A DNA stretch of 61,811 nucleotides from Antarcticimicrobium sp. (GTDB lineage Bacteria > Pseudomonadota > Alphaproteobacteria > Rhodobacterales > Rhodobacteraceae). A program made the position numbers and the translations under genes. The DNA lies in the NCBI RefSeq assembly GCF_029212575.1, contig NZ_JARGPK010000022.1, positions 1-61,811 on the forward strand. Direction: 5' to 3'. Positions 52,246 through 60,194 of the stretch are shown here, one piece after another. The notes under the pieces are model-generated. The model saw nothing but the letters and a program-made list of their open reading frames with translations, ran no database searches and had not been told where the DNA came from. The number at the start of each line of letters is the position of its first letter. The stretch's first letter is position 1.

Positions 52246-55200
52246 GTGTTTTCATCCATTCGTAGTGGGACCGGGACCATCGAAAAGACGCTCTTCGGCT
52301 TCATCTGGAAGTATTCGAAGCGGGATCAGCTGATTCTGCTGGCCGTGACCTCTTTGCTGTTCCCGATGCTCTATCTCACGCTGGAATTGCCCAAGAGGAT
52401 CATCAACGACGCCATCGGCTCGCAAACCGAGATTGTCACTTTTTACGGCGTCGACATGGCGCAGGTCACCTTCCTGGCTGTCCTGTGCACCGCCTTCCTG
52501 CTGGCGGTGCTGGGCCACGGGCTGCTGAAGATGCGCATCAACACCATGAAGGGGGTGTTGTCGGAGAGGATGCTGCGCCGGTTCCGCTATCAACTGATCG
52601 CGCGCATCCTGCGGTTTCCCCAGCCCTATTTCGAGCGGGTGAGCCAGGGCGAACTGGTCTCGATGATCACCGCCGAGAGCGAGCCGATGGGCGGGCTGAT
52701 GGGCGATGCGATCAGCCAGCCGGTGTTGCAGGCCGGGCAGATGATCACCATCCTGGGGTTCCTGTTTCTGCAAAGCTTCTGGTTCGGGGTGGCGGCGGTT
52801 TCGATGATCCCGTTGCAGGGTTGGCTGATCCCCAAGCTGCAGCGCCAGATCAACCTGCTGAACAAGAAGCGCATCCAGGAGGTGCGGGTTCTGGCGGCGT
52901 CGATCGGCGAAAGCGCGGCGGGCGCCAGCGCGCTGCGCGTCAACGGCGGCTGGCGGTACCGGATGGCGGCGGTCACCGAACAGCTGGGCCGGCTGTTCGA
53001 CATCCGCTTCGAGATCTACCAGAAGAAATTCTTCATGAAGTTCCTCAACAACTTCATCGGGCAGATGACGCCGTTCTTCTTCTTTTCGATCGGCGGTTAC
53101 CTGGTGTTGCAGGGGGCGGTGTCGCTGGGTGCGCTGGTGGCGGCGCTGGCGGCCTACAAGGACCTGTCGAGCCCGTGGAAGGAACTGCTGGCCTATTACA
53201 ACCAGACCCAGGACATGGCGCTGCGCTGGGATGTGATCAACGAGCGGTTCGCGCCGCCGGGAATGGTCGATGAAAGCCTGTTCTCCGGCGATCCCGAGGA
53301 GACCCCGACGCTGAACGGGGACATCGTTCTGGACGGGGTCACGGTGAGCGATGCGGATGGCAACCAGGTGCTGGACGATCTCAACGCGACGCTGCCGGGG
53401 GGATCGGTGATCGGCATCGCGGCGCCCAGCGAGGAGGATCGCCGCGCGCTCTCCGATCTGCTGACGCGCGAGTTGCTGCCGGGGTCCGGCAAGGTCCGGA
53501 TCGGGGATCGGGACCTGTCGACGCTGCACCAGGCGGTGATCGCGGCGCGGATCGGGCGGGCGTCGTCGCGTCCGGTCCTGTTCCAGGGCACCTTTGGCGA
53601 CAACGTGATGATGCCGCTGCGGATGCGGCCGCAGACGGACAAGTCGGAGGCGGAGCATTTCGCCGAGGCACAGCGTGCCGGCAACAGTGCCGATCCCTAT
53701 GACGCCGAATGGCTCGACCCGAAACTGGCCGGTCTGGACGATCCGCAGGCGCTGCGGGCCTGGTGGTTGCGGCTGGTGCAGGGGATGGGAACCGGCTCGG
53801 CTCTGTTCCGGCGCGGGCTGGATCAGAAGTTCGATCCCGCCGATCACCCGGAACTGGCCGAGAAGCTGGTCGAACTTCGTCCCAAGGTGCAGCAGGCGGT
53901 GCGCGACGCGGGGCTGCGCCAATACGCGTTCCTGTGCAAGCCGGAGCTTTACAACCCGGCCCTGCCGGTGGGCGAGAACCTGTTGTTCGCCACGCCGCGC
54001 CAGCCGATCACCCGCGAGTTGCTGGCCGAACAGGCGGATTTTCTTGCGCAGCTGCGCGCGATCGGGCTGGACCGGACCCTGCTGGACCTGACACGCGACG
54101 TGATCGACATGCTGCGCCAGATCTTCGGGCTGGACGGCACCGATCACCCGCTGTTTCGCAAGTTGGGGATCGATCCCGCAACCTATGAGACCGCGGTGGA
54201 ACTGGTGGAGAAGACCCGCAGCGGCGGGGCGGAGGCGCTGAGCGGCGGTGACATGGCGCTGCTTTTGACGGTGCCGTTCCGGATTTCGGCGGAACAGATC
54301 GGGCCGGCGTTCTCGGCGGATCTGCAGGCCCGGATCGTCGAACTGCGCAACAGCCATGCGCGCGAGTTGCAGGACAGCCTTGGCGATCTGTTCTCGCCCC
54401 TGGACATGGGCAATTTCGCGCCCGGGTTCACGGTGCTGGAGAACGCGATGTTCGGCAAGAATTCCGAGGTGGCCGGCAGCAAGGGCGATGAATTGCGCCG
54501 GGTGGTTGCCGGGGTCATGGAGGAGAATGGCGCGCAGGATCTGGTGATTGAGCTGATCTATGACGTGCCGATCGCGCTGGGCGGGCAGAACTTGCCGGCG
54601 ATCTTTGCCGAGCCCTTGTCGTTCAGCCGGGCCACGATCAAGCGACCGGACATCCTGATCCTCGACCGGGCGCTGGCGAGCTACGACGTGGAAACCCAGG
54701 AGGCGGTGTTCAAGAACCTGCGCACCCTGCTGCCGGAAACGACGCTGATCTACATCAACGACGGGTTCGAGAACGAGGAGGTCTTTGACCTCTTGCTCGA
54801 GGTGCGGCAAGGCCGGATCGTGAGCGAGGACAAGGACGCCGAGGGAGAAGAGGACAGCGGCGCCAGTGCCGATCTGGCCCGCAAGGTGCGCGCGCTGGAA
54901 CAGACACCGCTGTTTTCCGGGCTCAACCGCAAGCAGCTGCGGCTGCTGGCCTTTGGCGCGCGCTGGTACAATGCGGCGGCGCGCGAGGTGATCTTTCTCA
55001 AGGGCGACCAGCCAAAGGATGGCGCCTATATGATCCTGGAAGGCGAGGCCGGGCTTTATCTTCCCAAGGAGGGGGAGGAGGACCAGTTGATCGCCAAGGT
55101 CGGTCCCGGCACGCTGGTGGGGGAGCTGGGGCTGATCCGCAAGGAGCCTCGGGCGCTGAGCATGGCGGCGGAAACCGAGCTGACCTGCCTGCGGATCGGA

Positions 55201-55287
55201 GAGGAGGAATTCCTCGCGGTGGTGGAGAACGACGCGGCGACCGCCTTCAAGCTGTTGCAGGTGGTTGCCGGCTACGTCTCGAACTGA
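52246..55287 (+). CDS. Degenerate ABC-exporter-like protein with C-terminal cyclic-nucleotide-binding domain
   Basis: 1013 residues from GTG 52246; TTG 52189 and GTG 52231 are alternatives and no start has a strong ribosome site. Residues about 10-330 are an ABC-exporter membrane domain (LILLAVTSLLFPMLYLTL first; PFFFFSIGGYLVLQGAVSLG last). The nucleotide-binding region (about 350-870) keeps the fold order but lacks a P-loop: VIGIAAPSEEDRRALSDLL replaces GXXGXGKST. Walker B is ILILDRALASYD, with Arg in place of the catalytic Glu, and LSFSRATI stands where LSGGQ is expected. About 300 extra residues separate its halves. A cNMP domain follows (about 885-1013) with GELGLIRKEPRALS retaining the Glu and Arg ligands. 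Probably a cNMP-controlled membrane protein rather than an active pump. Confidence 0.82.
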   Translation: MFSSIRSGTGTIEKTLFGFIWKYSKRDQLILLAVTSLLFPMLYLTLELPKRIINDAIGSQTEIVTFYGVDMAQVTFLAVLCTAFLLAVLGHGLLKMRINTMKGVLSERMLRRFRYQLIARILRFPQPYFERVSQGELVSMITAESEPMGGLMGDAISQPVLQAGQMITILGFLFLQSFWFGVAAVSMIPLQGWLIPKLQRQINLLNKKRIQEVRVLAASIGESAAGASALRVNGGWRYRMAAVTEQLGRLFDIRFEIYQKKFFMKFLNNFIGQMTPFFFFSIGGYLVLQGAVSLGALVAALAAYKDLSSPWKELLAYYNQTQDMALRWDVINERFAPPGMVDESLFSGDPEETPTLNGDIVLDGVTVSDADGNQVLDDLNATLPGGSVIGIAAPSEEDRRALSDLLTRELLPGSGKVRIGDRDLSTLHQAVIAARIGRASSRPVLFQGTFGDNVMMPLRMRPQTDKSEAEHFAEAQRAGNSADPYDAEWLDPKLAGLDDPQALRAWWLRLVQGMGTGSALFRRGLDQKFDPADHPELAEKLVELRPKVQQAVRDAGLRQYAFLCKPELYNPALPVGENLLFATPRQPITRELLAEQADFLAQLRAIGLDRTLLDLTRDVIDMLRQIFGLDGTDHPLFRKLGIDPATYETAVELVEKTRSGGAEALSGGDMALLLTVPFRISAEQIGPAFSADLQARIVELRNSHARELQDSLGDLFSPLDMGNFAPGFTVLENAMFGKNSEVAGSKGDELRRVVAGVMEENGAQDLVIELIYDVPIALGGQNLPAIFAEPLSFSRATIKRPDILILDRALASYDVETQEAVFKNLRTLLPETTLIYINDGFENEEVFDLLLEVRQGRIVSEDKDAEGEEDSGASADLARKVRALEQTPLFSGLNRKQLRLLAFGARWYNAAAREVIFLKGDQPKDGAYMILEGEAGLYLPKEGEEDQLIAKVGPGTLVGELGLIRKEPRALSMAAETELTCLRIGEEEFLAVVENDAATAFKLLQVVAGYVSN

Positions 55288-55301
55288 GGCTTCGCTCCGG
55301 T

Positions 55302-55661
55302 TTAACTTTGCGGGGCTGCTTTATCCTTGCCGCAGAACAGCGAGTACAACAGCGCGATCACCTGCTCGGTATTGCTGTCGGCCAGTGAGTAATAGATCGT
55401 CTTGCCGTCGCGCCGGGTGGCAACCAGCCCCTCTTCGCGCAACCGCGCGAGCATCTGGCTCACCGCGGCCTGACGGATGCTCAGGAGGTCTTCCAGTTCG
55501 CCCACGGATTTCTCGCCGGTGCCCAGGTGGCACAGGATCATCAACCGACCTTCATGTGCCAGAGTCTTGAGAAAGGACGCGGCATCGCTGGCCTGTGTGG
55601 CCATGTCGACGGGTGTTTCCGGAGCCAGGTTCTGAACGGTCTGTGCGGTTTGAATGGTCAC
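55302..55661 (-). CDS. SqrR/BigR-like persulfide-sensing ArsR-family repressor
   Basis: 119 residues, GTG start at 55661. Winged helix: FLKTLAHEGRLMILCHL, then SVGELEDLLSIRQAAVSQMLARLREEGLV, and the wing RRDGKTIYYSL. Cys44 and Cys110 are 66 residues apart, the same spacing as Cys41 and Cys107 of Rhodobacter SqrR, which form a tetrasulfide bridge with reactive sulfur. No metal-site ELCV motif is seen, so sulfide or persulfide sensing is more likely than arsenic. Its promoter contains an inverted repeat, suggesting autoregulation. No sulfide-oxidation gene is adjacent. Confidence 0.85.
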   Translation of the reverse strand: MTIQTAQTVQNLAPETPVDMATQASDAASFLKTLAHEGRLMILCHLGTGEKSVGELEDLLSIRQAAVSQMLARLREEGLVATRRDGKTIYYSLADSNTEQVIALLYSLFCGKDKAAPQS

Positions 55662-55672
55662 GGTGCGGATAA

Positions 55673-55692
55673 CCCCAAATTAACTAATGGGG
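55673..55692 (-). promoter_or_regulatory. Inverted repeat operator of the SqrR-like gene
   Basis: CCCCA and TGGGG arms around an AT-rich ten-base centre (ATTAACTAA region), lying immediately downstream of and touching the predicted -10 hexamer. Binding here would block transcription of the repressor's own gene. Confidence 0.45.
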
Positions 55693-55719
55693 ACATAATG
55701 CCTCAATTCCTGCCGTCAA
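55692..55719 (-). promoter_or_regulatory. Sigma-70-type promoter of the SqrR-like gene
   Basis: On the minus strand, TTGACG (55719-55714) and TATGTC (55697-55692) are separated by 16 bases. The -35 abuts the stop of the upstream dehydratase gene, so the repressor need not depend on read-through. Confidence 0.45.
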
Positions 55720-55720
55720 G

Positions 55721-56953
55721 TCATCCCTCTGTTGCCGGCGCCCCGCCCTGAAAGGCGTTTGCGTTGACATAATCGCAGGGCGCGTCCTGCATTTGCAGGT
55801 GCAACCCGTCGCCGGTGAAGGGGTGGGCGCGGGCCAGATCCTCGTCCACCTCGATGCCGAGGCCGGGGGTTTCGGGCGGGGTGATGAAGCCATTTTCGAC
55901 CCGGATCGTCCCCTTGATCAGCGCATCATGATAGGGGGTCTCGATGGTCTCGCACATCAGGATATTGGGGATCGAGGCGGCAAGCTGAATATTGGCGGCC
56001 CATTCCACCGGCCCGGCGTAAAGGTGTGGCGCCATCTGGGCGTTGTAGACCTCGGCCAGGGCTGCGACCTTCTTCATTTCCCAGATCCCGCCGGCACGGC
56101 CCAGGGCCGGTTGCAGGATGGTGGCCGCCCCCGCCTGCAGTACGGCGGCGAATTCGGCCTTGGTGGTCAGCCGTTCGCCGGTGGCAACGGGGATGCGCAC
56201 CGATTGGGCAACGTGGGCCATCTCGGTCACATTGTCGGGCGGAATCGGTTCCTCGAACCACAGCGGGGAATAGGGCTCCAGCGCCTGACCCAGGCGAATC
56301 GCGCCGCCGGTGGTGAACTGCCCGTGGGTGCCGAACAGCAGGTCGGCGCGGTCGCCCACCGCGCCGCGGATCGCCTTGCAAAAGGCGACTGACATGGAGA
56401 TGTCGGACATCGCCGGCATGTGCCCACCGCGCATGGTGTAGGGCCCGGCCGGATCGAACTTCACCGCCGTGAAACCGCGCGCGACGCAGTCGGCGGCGGC
56501 CTCGGCGGCCTGTTCGGGCGAGGTCCAGAATTCGGCCAGATCGTGCTGTTTCAGCGGGTAGAGATAGGTATAGGCGCGGATGCGGTCGTTCATCCGTCCG
56601 CCGATCAGGGCATGCACCGGCCGGTCGCGATCCTTGCCGAGGATGTCCCAGCAGGCGATCTCGAGTCCGGAAAACGCGCCCATGACGGTGAGGTCGGGGC
56701 GCTGGGTGAAACCGCTGGAATAGGCGCGGCGGAACATCAGCTCGATATCCTCGGGGTTTGTGCCCTCCATGTGGCGCGTGAACACGTCGCGGATCACGTG
56801 ACCCATTGCCTCGGGCCCGACCGAAGAGGCATAGCATTCGCCCCAGCCGGTGATGCCGGTGTCGGTGGTGAGTTTCACGAGGATCCAGTAGCGGCCGCCC
56901 CAGCCGGGCGCCGGCGGTGCCGTGACGATGATGTCGAGATCGGCGAGTTTCAT
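55721..56953 (-). CDS. Mandelate racemase/muconate lactonizing enzyme-family (sugar-acid dehydratase-like)
   Basis: 410 residues of the enolase superfamily. The capping domain (about 1-125) begins with ADLDIIVTAPPAPGWGGRYW. The barrel contains AVKFDPAGPY near 173, GTHGQFTTGGAIRL near 215, LWFEEPIPPDN near 240, VATGERLTTKAEF near 265 (metal Glu) and APHLYAGPVEWAANIQLAA near 320. The pattern is nearest to the acid-sugar dehydratase (mannonate/galactonate dehydratase-like) group, but the exact sugar cannot be told. 43 bp downstream of the alcohol dehydrogenase, same strand, so they probably share a pathway. Confidence 0.88.
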   Translation of the reverse strand: MKLADLDIIVTAPPAPGWGGRYWILVKLTTDTGITGWGECYASSVGPEAMGHVIRDVFTRHMEGTNPEDIELMFRRAYSSGFTQRPDLTVMGAFSGLEIACWDILGKDRDRPVHALIGGRMNDRIRAYTYLYPLKQHDLAEFWTSPEQAAEAAADCVARGFTAVKFDPAGPYTMRGGHMPAMSDISMSVAFCKAIRGAVGDRADLLFGTHGQFTTGGAIRLGQALEPYSPLWFEEPIPPDNVTEMAHVAQSVRIPVATGERLTTKAEFAAVLQAGAATILQPALGRAGGIWEMKKVAALAEVYNAQMAPHLYAGPVEWAANIQLAASIPNILMCETIETPYHDALIKGTIRVENGFITPPETPGLGIEVDEDLARAHPFTGDGLHLQMQDAPCDYVNANAFQGGAPATEG

Positions 56954-56996
56954 CGTGCGGTTCCCATTTGTGGTGCCGGGCCGGGGCCGGCCTGCG

Positions 56997-58088
56997 TCAG
57001 CGATCGAACAGGATCACGTTGCGCTTGGCGCTGCCGGTCTTGGTGTCGGCGATCGCCTCGTTGATCTGTTCCAGGCTCCAGCGGCCCGAAATCAGCTCGT
57101 CCAGTTTCAGACGGCCCTGCTCGTAAAGGTCGATCATCCACGGGATGTCGCGCTGGATCACCGTGTCGCCCATCTTGGAGCCGATCAACCCCTGACCCTG
57201 GAACGACATGCCCATGGGGTCGTACTCTGCCTTGGTGCCGGAATGCGGCATGCCGATCATGATCGCCTTGCCGCCCCAGCCCAGGTAGCGCGGCGCATCG
57301 TTATAGGCCGGGATCGCGCCCACGGTGATCATCACCACGTCCGCGCCGCGCCCGCCCAGTGCCTTGTAGGCGGCGCGCCAGGGCTTGGGGTCGGTGGCGA
57401 GGACGCCGTCGGTGGCACCGAAGCTCTTGGCGATCTCCAGTTTTTCCTCGGTCATGTCCACGGCGACGATGCGGCGGGCGCCGGCGATGCGCGCGCCCTG
57501 GATCGCGTTCAGCCCGACACCGCCGGCGCCGATCACCACCACGTCCTGGCCGGCGCGCAACTGCGCCGCGTTCACCGCCGCCCCGACTCCGGTGATCACC
57601 CCGCAGGACAGCAGGCAGGCGGCATCGCGCGGCATGGCCTCGGGGATCCTGACGATCTGGCTGTGATCCACGACCACTTTTTCGGCAAAGGCGCCGCAGG
57701 CCATCGCCTGCAGCAGCGGGCCGCCGTCGGCGGTCTTGATCGGGTCCTGGACCCCGTCGGCAGGGTTTTCGCAGATCGTCGGCTTGCCGCTGGCGCAGTT
57801 GGGGCAGGTGCCGCAGGCGCGGATCAGGGTGACGACGACGGTGTCGCCCTCGGCAAAGCCGGTCACGCCGGGGCCGGTGGCGGTGATGCGGCCTGCGGCC
57901 TCGTGCCCGTAGACCGCCGGGAGATGGCCACCCCAGCCGCCCTCGGCATAGGAAATGTCTGAATGGCAGATCGCCACGGCGTCGAGCGTGACCTCGACCT
58001 GGCCGAGGCCCGGTGCGTCAAGCTGGATCTCCTCGATCACCAGCGGCTTGCCGAATTCGCGGCACACGGCGGCCTTGATGGTTTGCAT
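56997..58088 (-). CDS. Zinc-dependent alcohol dehydrogenase (MDR family)
   Basis: 363 residues. Catalytic zinc ligands Cys41 (AICHSD) and the His of YGHEAAG; structural zinc cysteines CGTCPNCASGKPTIC near 92-106; NAD loop VVVIGAGGVGLNAIQGA near 185. It resembles class III/NDMA-type dehydrogenases that oxidise primary alcohols or sugars. It heads a two-gene unit with the enolase-superfamily dehydratase, suggesting oxidation of a sugar or polyol to an acid before dehydration, by inference. Confidence 0.92.
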   Translation of the reverse strand: MQTIKAAVCREFGKPLVIEEIQLDAPGLGQVEVTLDAVAICHSDISYAEGGWGGHLPAVYGHEAAGRITATGPGVTGFAEGDTVVVTLIRACGTCPNCASGKPTICENPADGVQDPIKTADGGPLLQAMACGAFAEKVVVDHSQIVRIPEAMPRDAACLLSCGVITGVGAAVNAAQLRAGQDVVVIGAGGVGLNAIQGARIAGARRIVAVDMTEEKLEIAKSFGATDGVLATDPKPWRAAYKALGGRGADVVMITVGAIPAYNDAPRYLGWGGKAIMIGMPHSGTKAEYDPMGMSFQGQGLIGSKMGDTVIQRDIPWMIDLYEQGRLKLDELISGRWSLEQINEAIADTKTGSAKRNVILFDR

Positions 58089-58169
58089 GTCTCTCTCCCC
58101 GATTTCGCGACAAACCTGACCGTCCCGTCGCGGCAGGGCAAGCGCGAATTCGTTCCTTTCGCGATCCGG

Positions 58170-59369
58170 TTACGTCACGGAAGAGCGGGCGCGCAGAAAC
58201 AGCGCCAGCGCGCCCAGCAAGAGGACCGTCGCCAGCAGAAAGGGTGCGCCGGGAAGGTAGATCGGGGCGCTCTCTGCGGTGAAGGCGGCAAAACTGGTGG
58301 TCATCATCAGGGGCGACAGGATCATCGCCAGCGCGTTGACGCTGGTCAGCACGCCCTGAAGCTCGCCCTGCGCGTCATCGGGGGCCCGCCGCGACATGAT
58401 TCCCTGCAGCGCCGGCACAACCACCGCGCCCAGGGCGGCGATGGGTGTCAGGATCAGCGCCAGTGTGCCGCTGGCGATCACCGCGATCAGCGTCGCGCTG
58501 ATCGCGTCGAGGACCAGCCCGAAAATCACCGTTCCCCGGTCGCCGAGCCGAAACAGGAACACCCGGATCAGCCCGCCCTGCACCAGCGCCACGGTGACCC
58601 CGAACAGGGCCAGCGACAGGCCGATCACCTGGGTCGACCAGCCGAAGCGCTCTTGCGTGAAATAGGCCCAGATCGCCGGATAGACGTAGAGTGCGACCGA
58701 GTAGACGAAGAATACCCACAGTAGCGGCCTGACCCCGGGCAGGTTCGAGACCGCGCGGAAGGCGCACAGCGGGTTGGCCCGCGCCCAGGTGAACGGGCGG
58801 CGAATACGGTCGGTCACGGTTTCGCGCATTACCAGCAGGCCAAAGGCGAAGTTGGCCCCGGCCAGCAGAGCGGCGGCATAGAATGGCGCGCGCGGCCCAA
58901 AGGCGCCCAGCGTGCCGCCGACCAGCGGCCCCAGCACGAAGCCCAGCCCGAATGCGGCGCCGACCAGGCCGAAGTTGGCGGCCTTGTCCTTGGGTGCGGA
59001 CAGGTCGGCCATGCAGGCGCTGGCGGTGGCCTGGGTGGCCGAGGTGATGCCGCCGACCACGCGCCCGAGCAGCAACAGCCAGATCGACCCGGCCAGCGCC
59101 ATCACCAGATAGTCCAGCGTCAGCACCGCGAGCGAGACCAGCAGCACCGGGCGGCGGCCGAAATGATCAGACAGGTTGCCAAGGCCGGGGCTGCACAGGA
59201 ACTGCATCACCGCGAAGACGGTCGAGAGCACGCCGCCCCAGATCGCGGCCTGGGCCAGGGTTCCGCCTTGGACGTCGCGGATCAGGTCGGGCATCACTGG
59301 CATGATCAGCCCGACGCCCATGGCGTCGATCATCACGGTGATCAGCAGGAACAGAACGGGCAGGCGCAC
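58170..59369 (-). CDS. MFS transporter, TetA-like multidrug/tetracycline exporter
   Basis: 399 residues, twelve predicted transmembrane helices. Motif A reads GNLSDHFGRRPVLLVS near 62, and the early GVGLIMPVMPDLIRD resembles Tet(A)-family proteins, as does GSIWLLLLGRVVGGITSAT (motif B region). Proton-coupled drug efflux is the family role; the actual substrate is unknown. No adjacent TetR-type repressor is present, so it may be a housekeeping relative rather than a true resistance determinant. It is alone, 81 bp from the alcohol dehydrogenase start. Confidence 0.88.
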   Translation of the reverse strand: MRLPVLFLLITVMIDAMGVGLIMPVMPDLIRDVQGGTLAQAAIWGGVLSTVFAVMQFLCSPGLGNLSDHFGRRPVLLVSLAVLTLDYLVMALAGSIWLLLLGRVVGGITSATQATASACMADLSAPKDKAANFGLVGAAFGLGFVLGPLVGGTLGAFGPRAPFYAAALLAGANFAFGLLVMRETVTDRIRRPFTWARANPLCAFRAVSNLPGVRPLLWVFFVYSVALYVYPAIWAYFTQERFGWSTQVIGLSLALFGVTVALVQGGLIRVFLFRLGDRGTVIFGLVLDAISATLIAVIASGTLALILTPIAALGAVVVPALQGIMSRRAPDDAQGELQGVLTSVNALAMILSPLMMTTSFAAFTAESAPIYLPGAPFLLATVLLLGALALFLRARSSVT

Positions 59370-59437
59370 AGGCGACGGCTCCGGAACAGGGCAGGGGGTG
59401 CGGCGACGCTAGCCGCCGGTCGCCCGGACGGGAAGCG

Positions 59438-60181
59438 TTAATCCGCTTTGCCGCGCCGCGATGCGCCCACATCCGTTTTGGCGATCCGGTCGAGCAGCGC
59501 CGCGAGCCCCGCAGGGTCGGAGAAGAACGGCGAATGCGAGGTGGGCAGCGAAAACACGTGATCCCCGGGCCAGTCGCGGACCATCTCGGACTGGTATTCG
59601 GGTGGGATGGCGTGATCCTCGGTGCAGCGGATGTAGTATTTCGCAACGCCGGCAAGGCGGTCTGTCACCGTGAGCGGTGTGGTCTGAGGGGCGATTGCCT
59701 GCGGGGTGAGGCGGGGCATGGCATAGGCGACCGCCGCCTCCGGGCAGTCGTGGTAGAACAGCTCGGGCGCCATGTCGGGATCGAAGGTGAAGGAAATCCG
59801 GTCTTCGGACCGGCGCACCGCCGGCATCAGCGGCTGGCGCTTGGCGCGCTTGCGCATGTCGACCATCGACAGGCCCGAGATCGGCACATAGGCGCAGAGA
59901 TAGACCAGCGCGCGCATCGCCTCCGGCGCGGCCTCGCCCGCCGCGCTGATCGGGTAGCCGCCCCAGGAATGGCCGAGGACGATGGTGTTGGGCGTGCTGG
60001 CGGCCAGGATCGCGTCGCGGCTACCCTCCAGCGTGACCTCGGCCAGCGGGGTGGGGTCGTCGCCGTGGCCGGGCAGGTCGATGGCGCGGGCGGTGTGGCC
60101 CAGTGCCTCCAGTGCGGGGATGACGTCGCGCCAGCACCAGGCGCCGTGACAGGAGCCGTGGATCAGCAGGAAATCGGCCAT
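59438..60181 (-). CDS. Alpha/beta hydrolase (salicylate-esterase/EstC-like)
   Basis: 247 residues starting MADFLLIHGSCHGAWCWRDV, with oxyanion-loop HGSCHGAW, nucleophile elbow LGHSWGG near 80, acid in CTEDHAIPPEYQ near 192 and catalytic His in LPTSHSPFFSDP near 220. This pattern matches plant-type methyl-salicylate/hydroxynitrile-lyase-like esterases found widely in bacteria. The longer frame upstream into pcaD is not supported. It starts 13 bp after the PcaD-like gene's stop, so the two are probably co-transcribed. Confidence 0.88.
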   Translation of the reverse strand: MADFLLIHGSCHGAWCWRDVIPALEALGHTARAIDLPGHGDDPTPLAEVTLEGSRDAILAASTPNTIVLGHSWGGYPISAAGEAAPEAMRALVYLCAYVPISGLSMVDMRKRAKRQPLMPAVRRSEDRISFTFDPDMAPELFYHDCPEAAVAYAMPRLTPQAIAPQTTPLTVTDRLAGVAKYYIRCTEDHAIPPEYQSEMVRDWPGDHVFSLPTSHSPFFSDPAGLAALLDRIAKTDVGASRRGKAD

Positions 60182-60194
60182 GTGAAGTCTCCGG

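Noticed and set aside
58170-59369. TetA-like gene as a mobile resistance determinant
   Set aside because: No transposase, integrase, tetR or composition change nearby; it looks like a chromosomal MFS gene.
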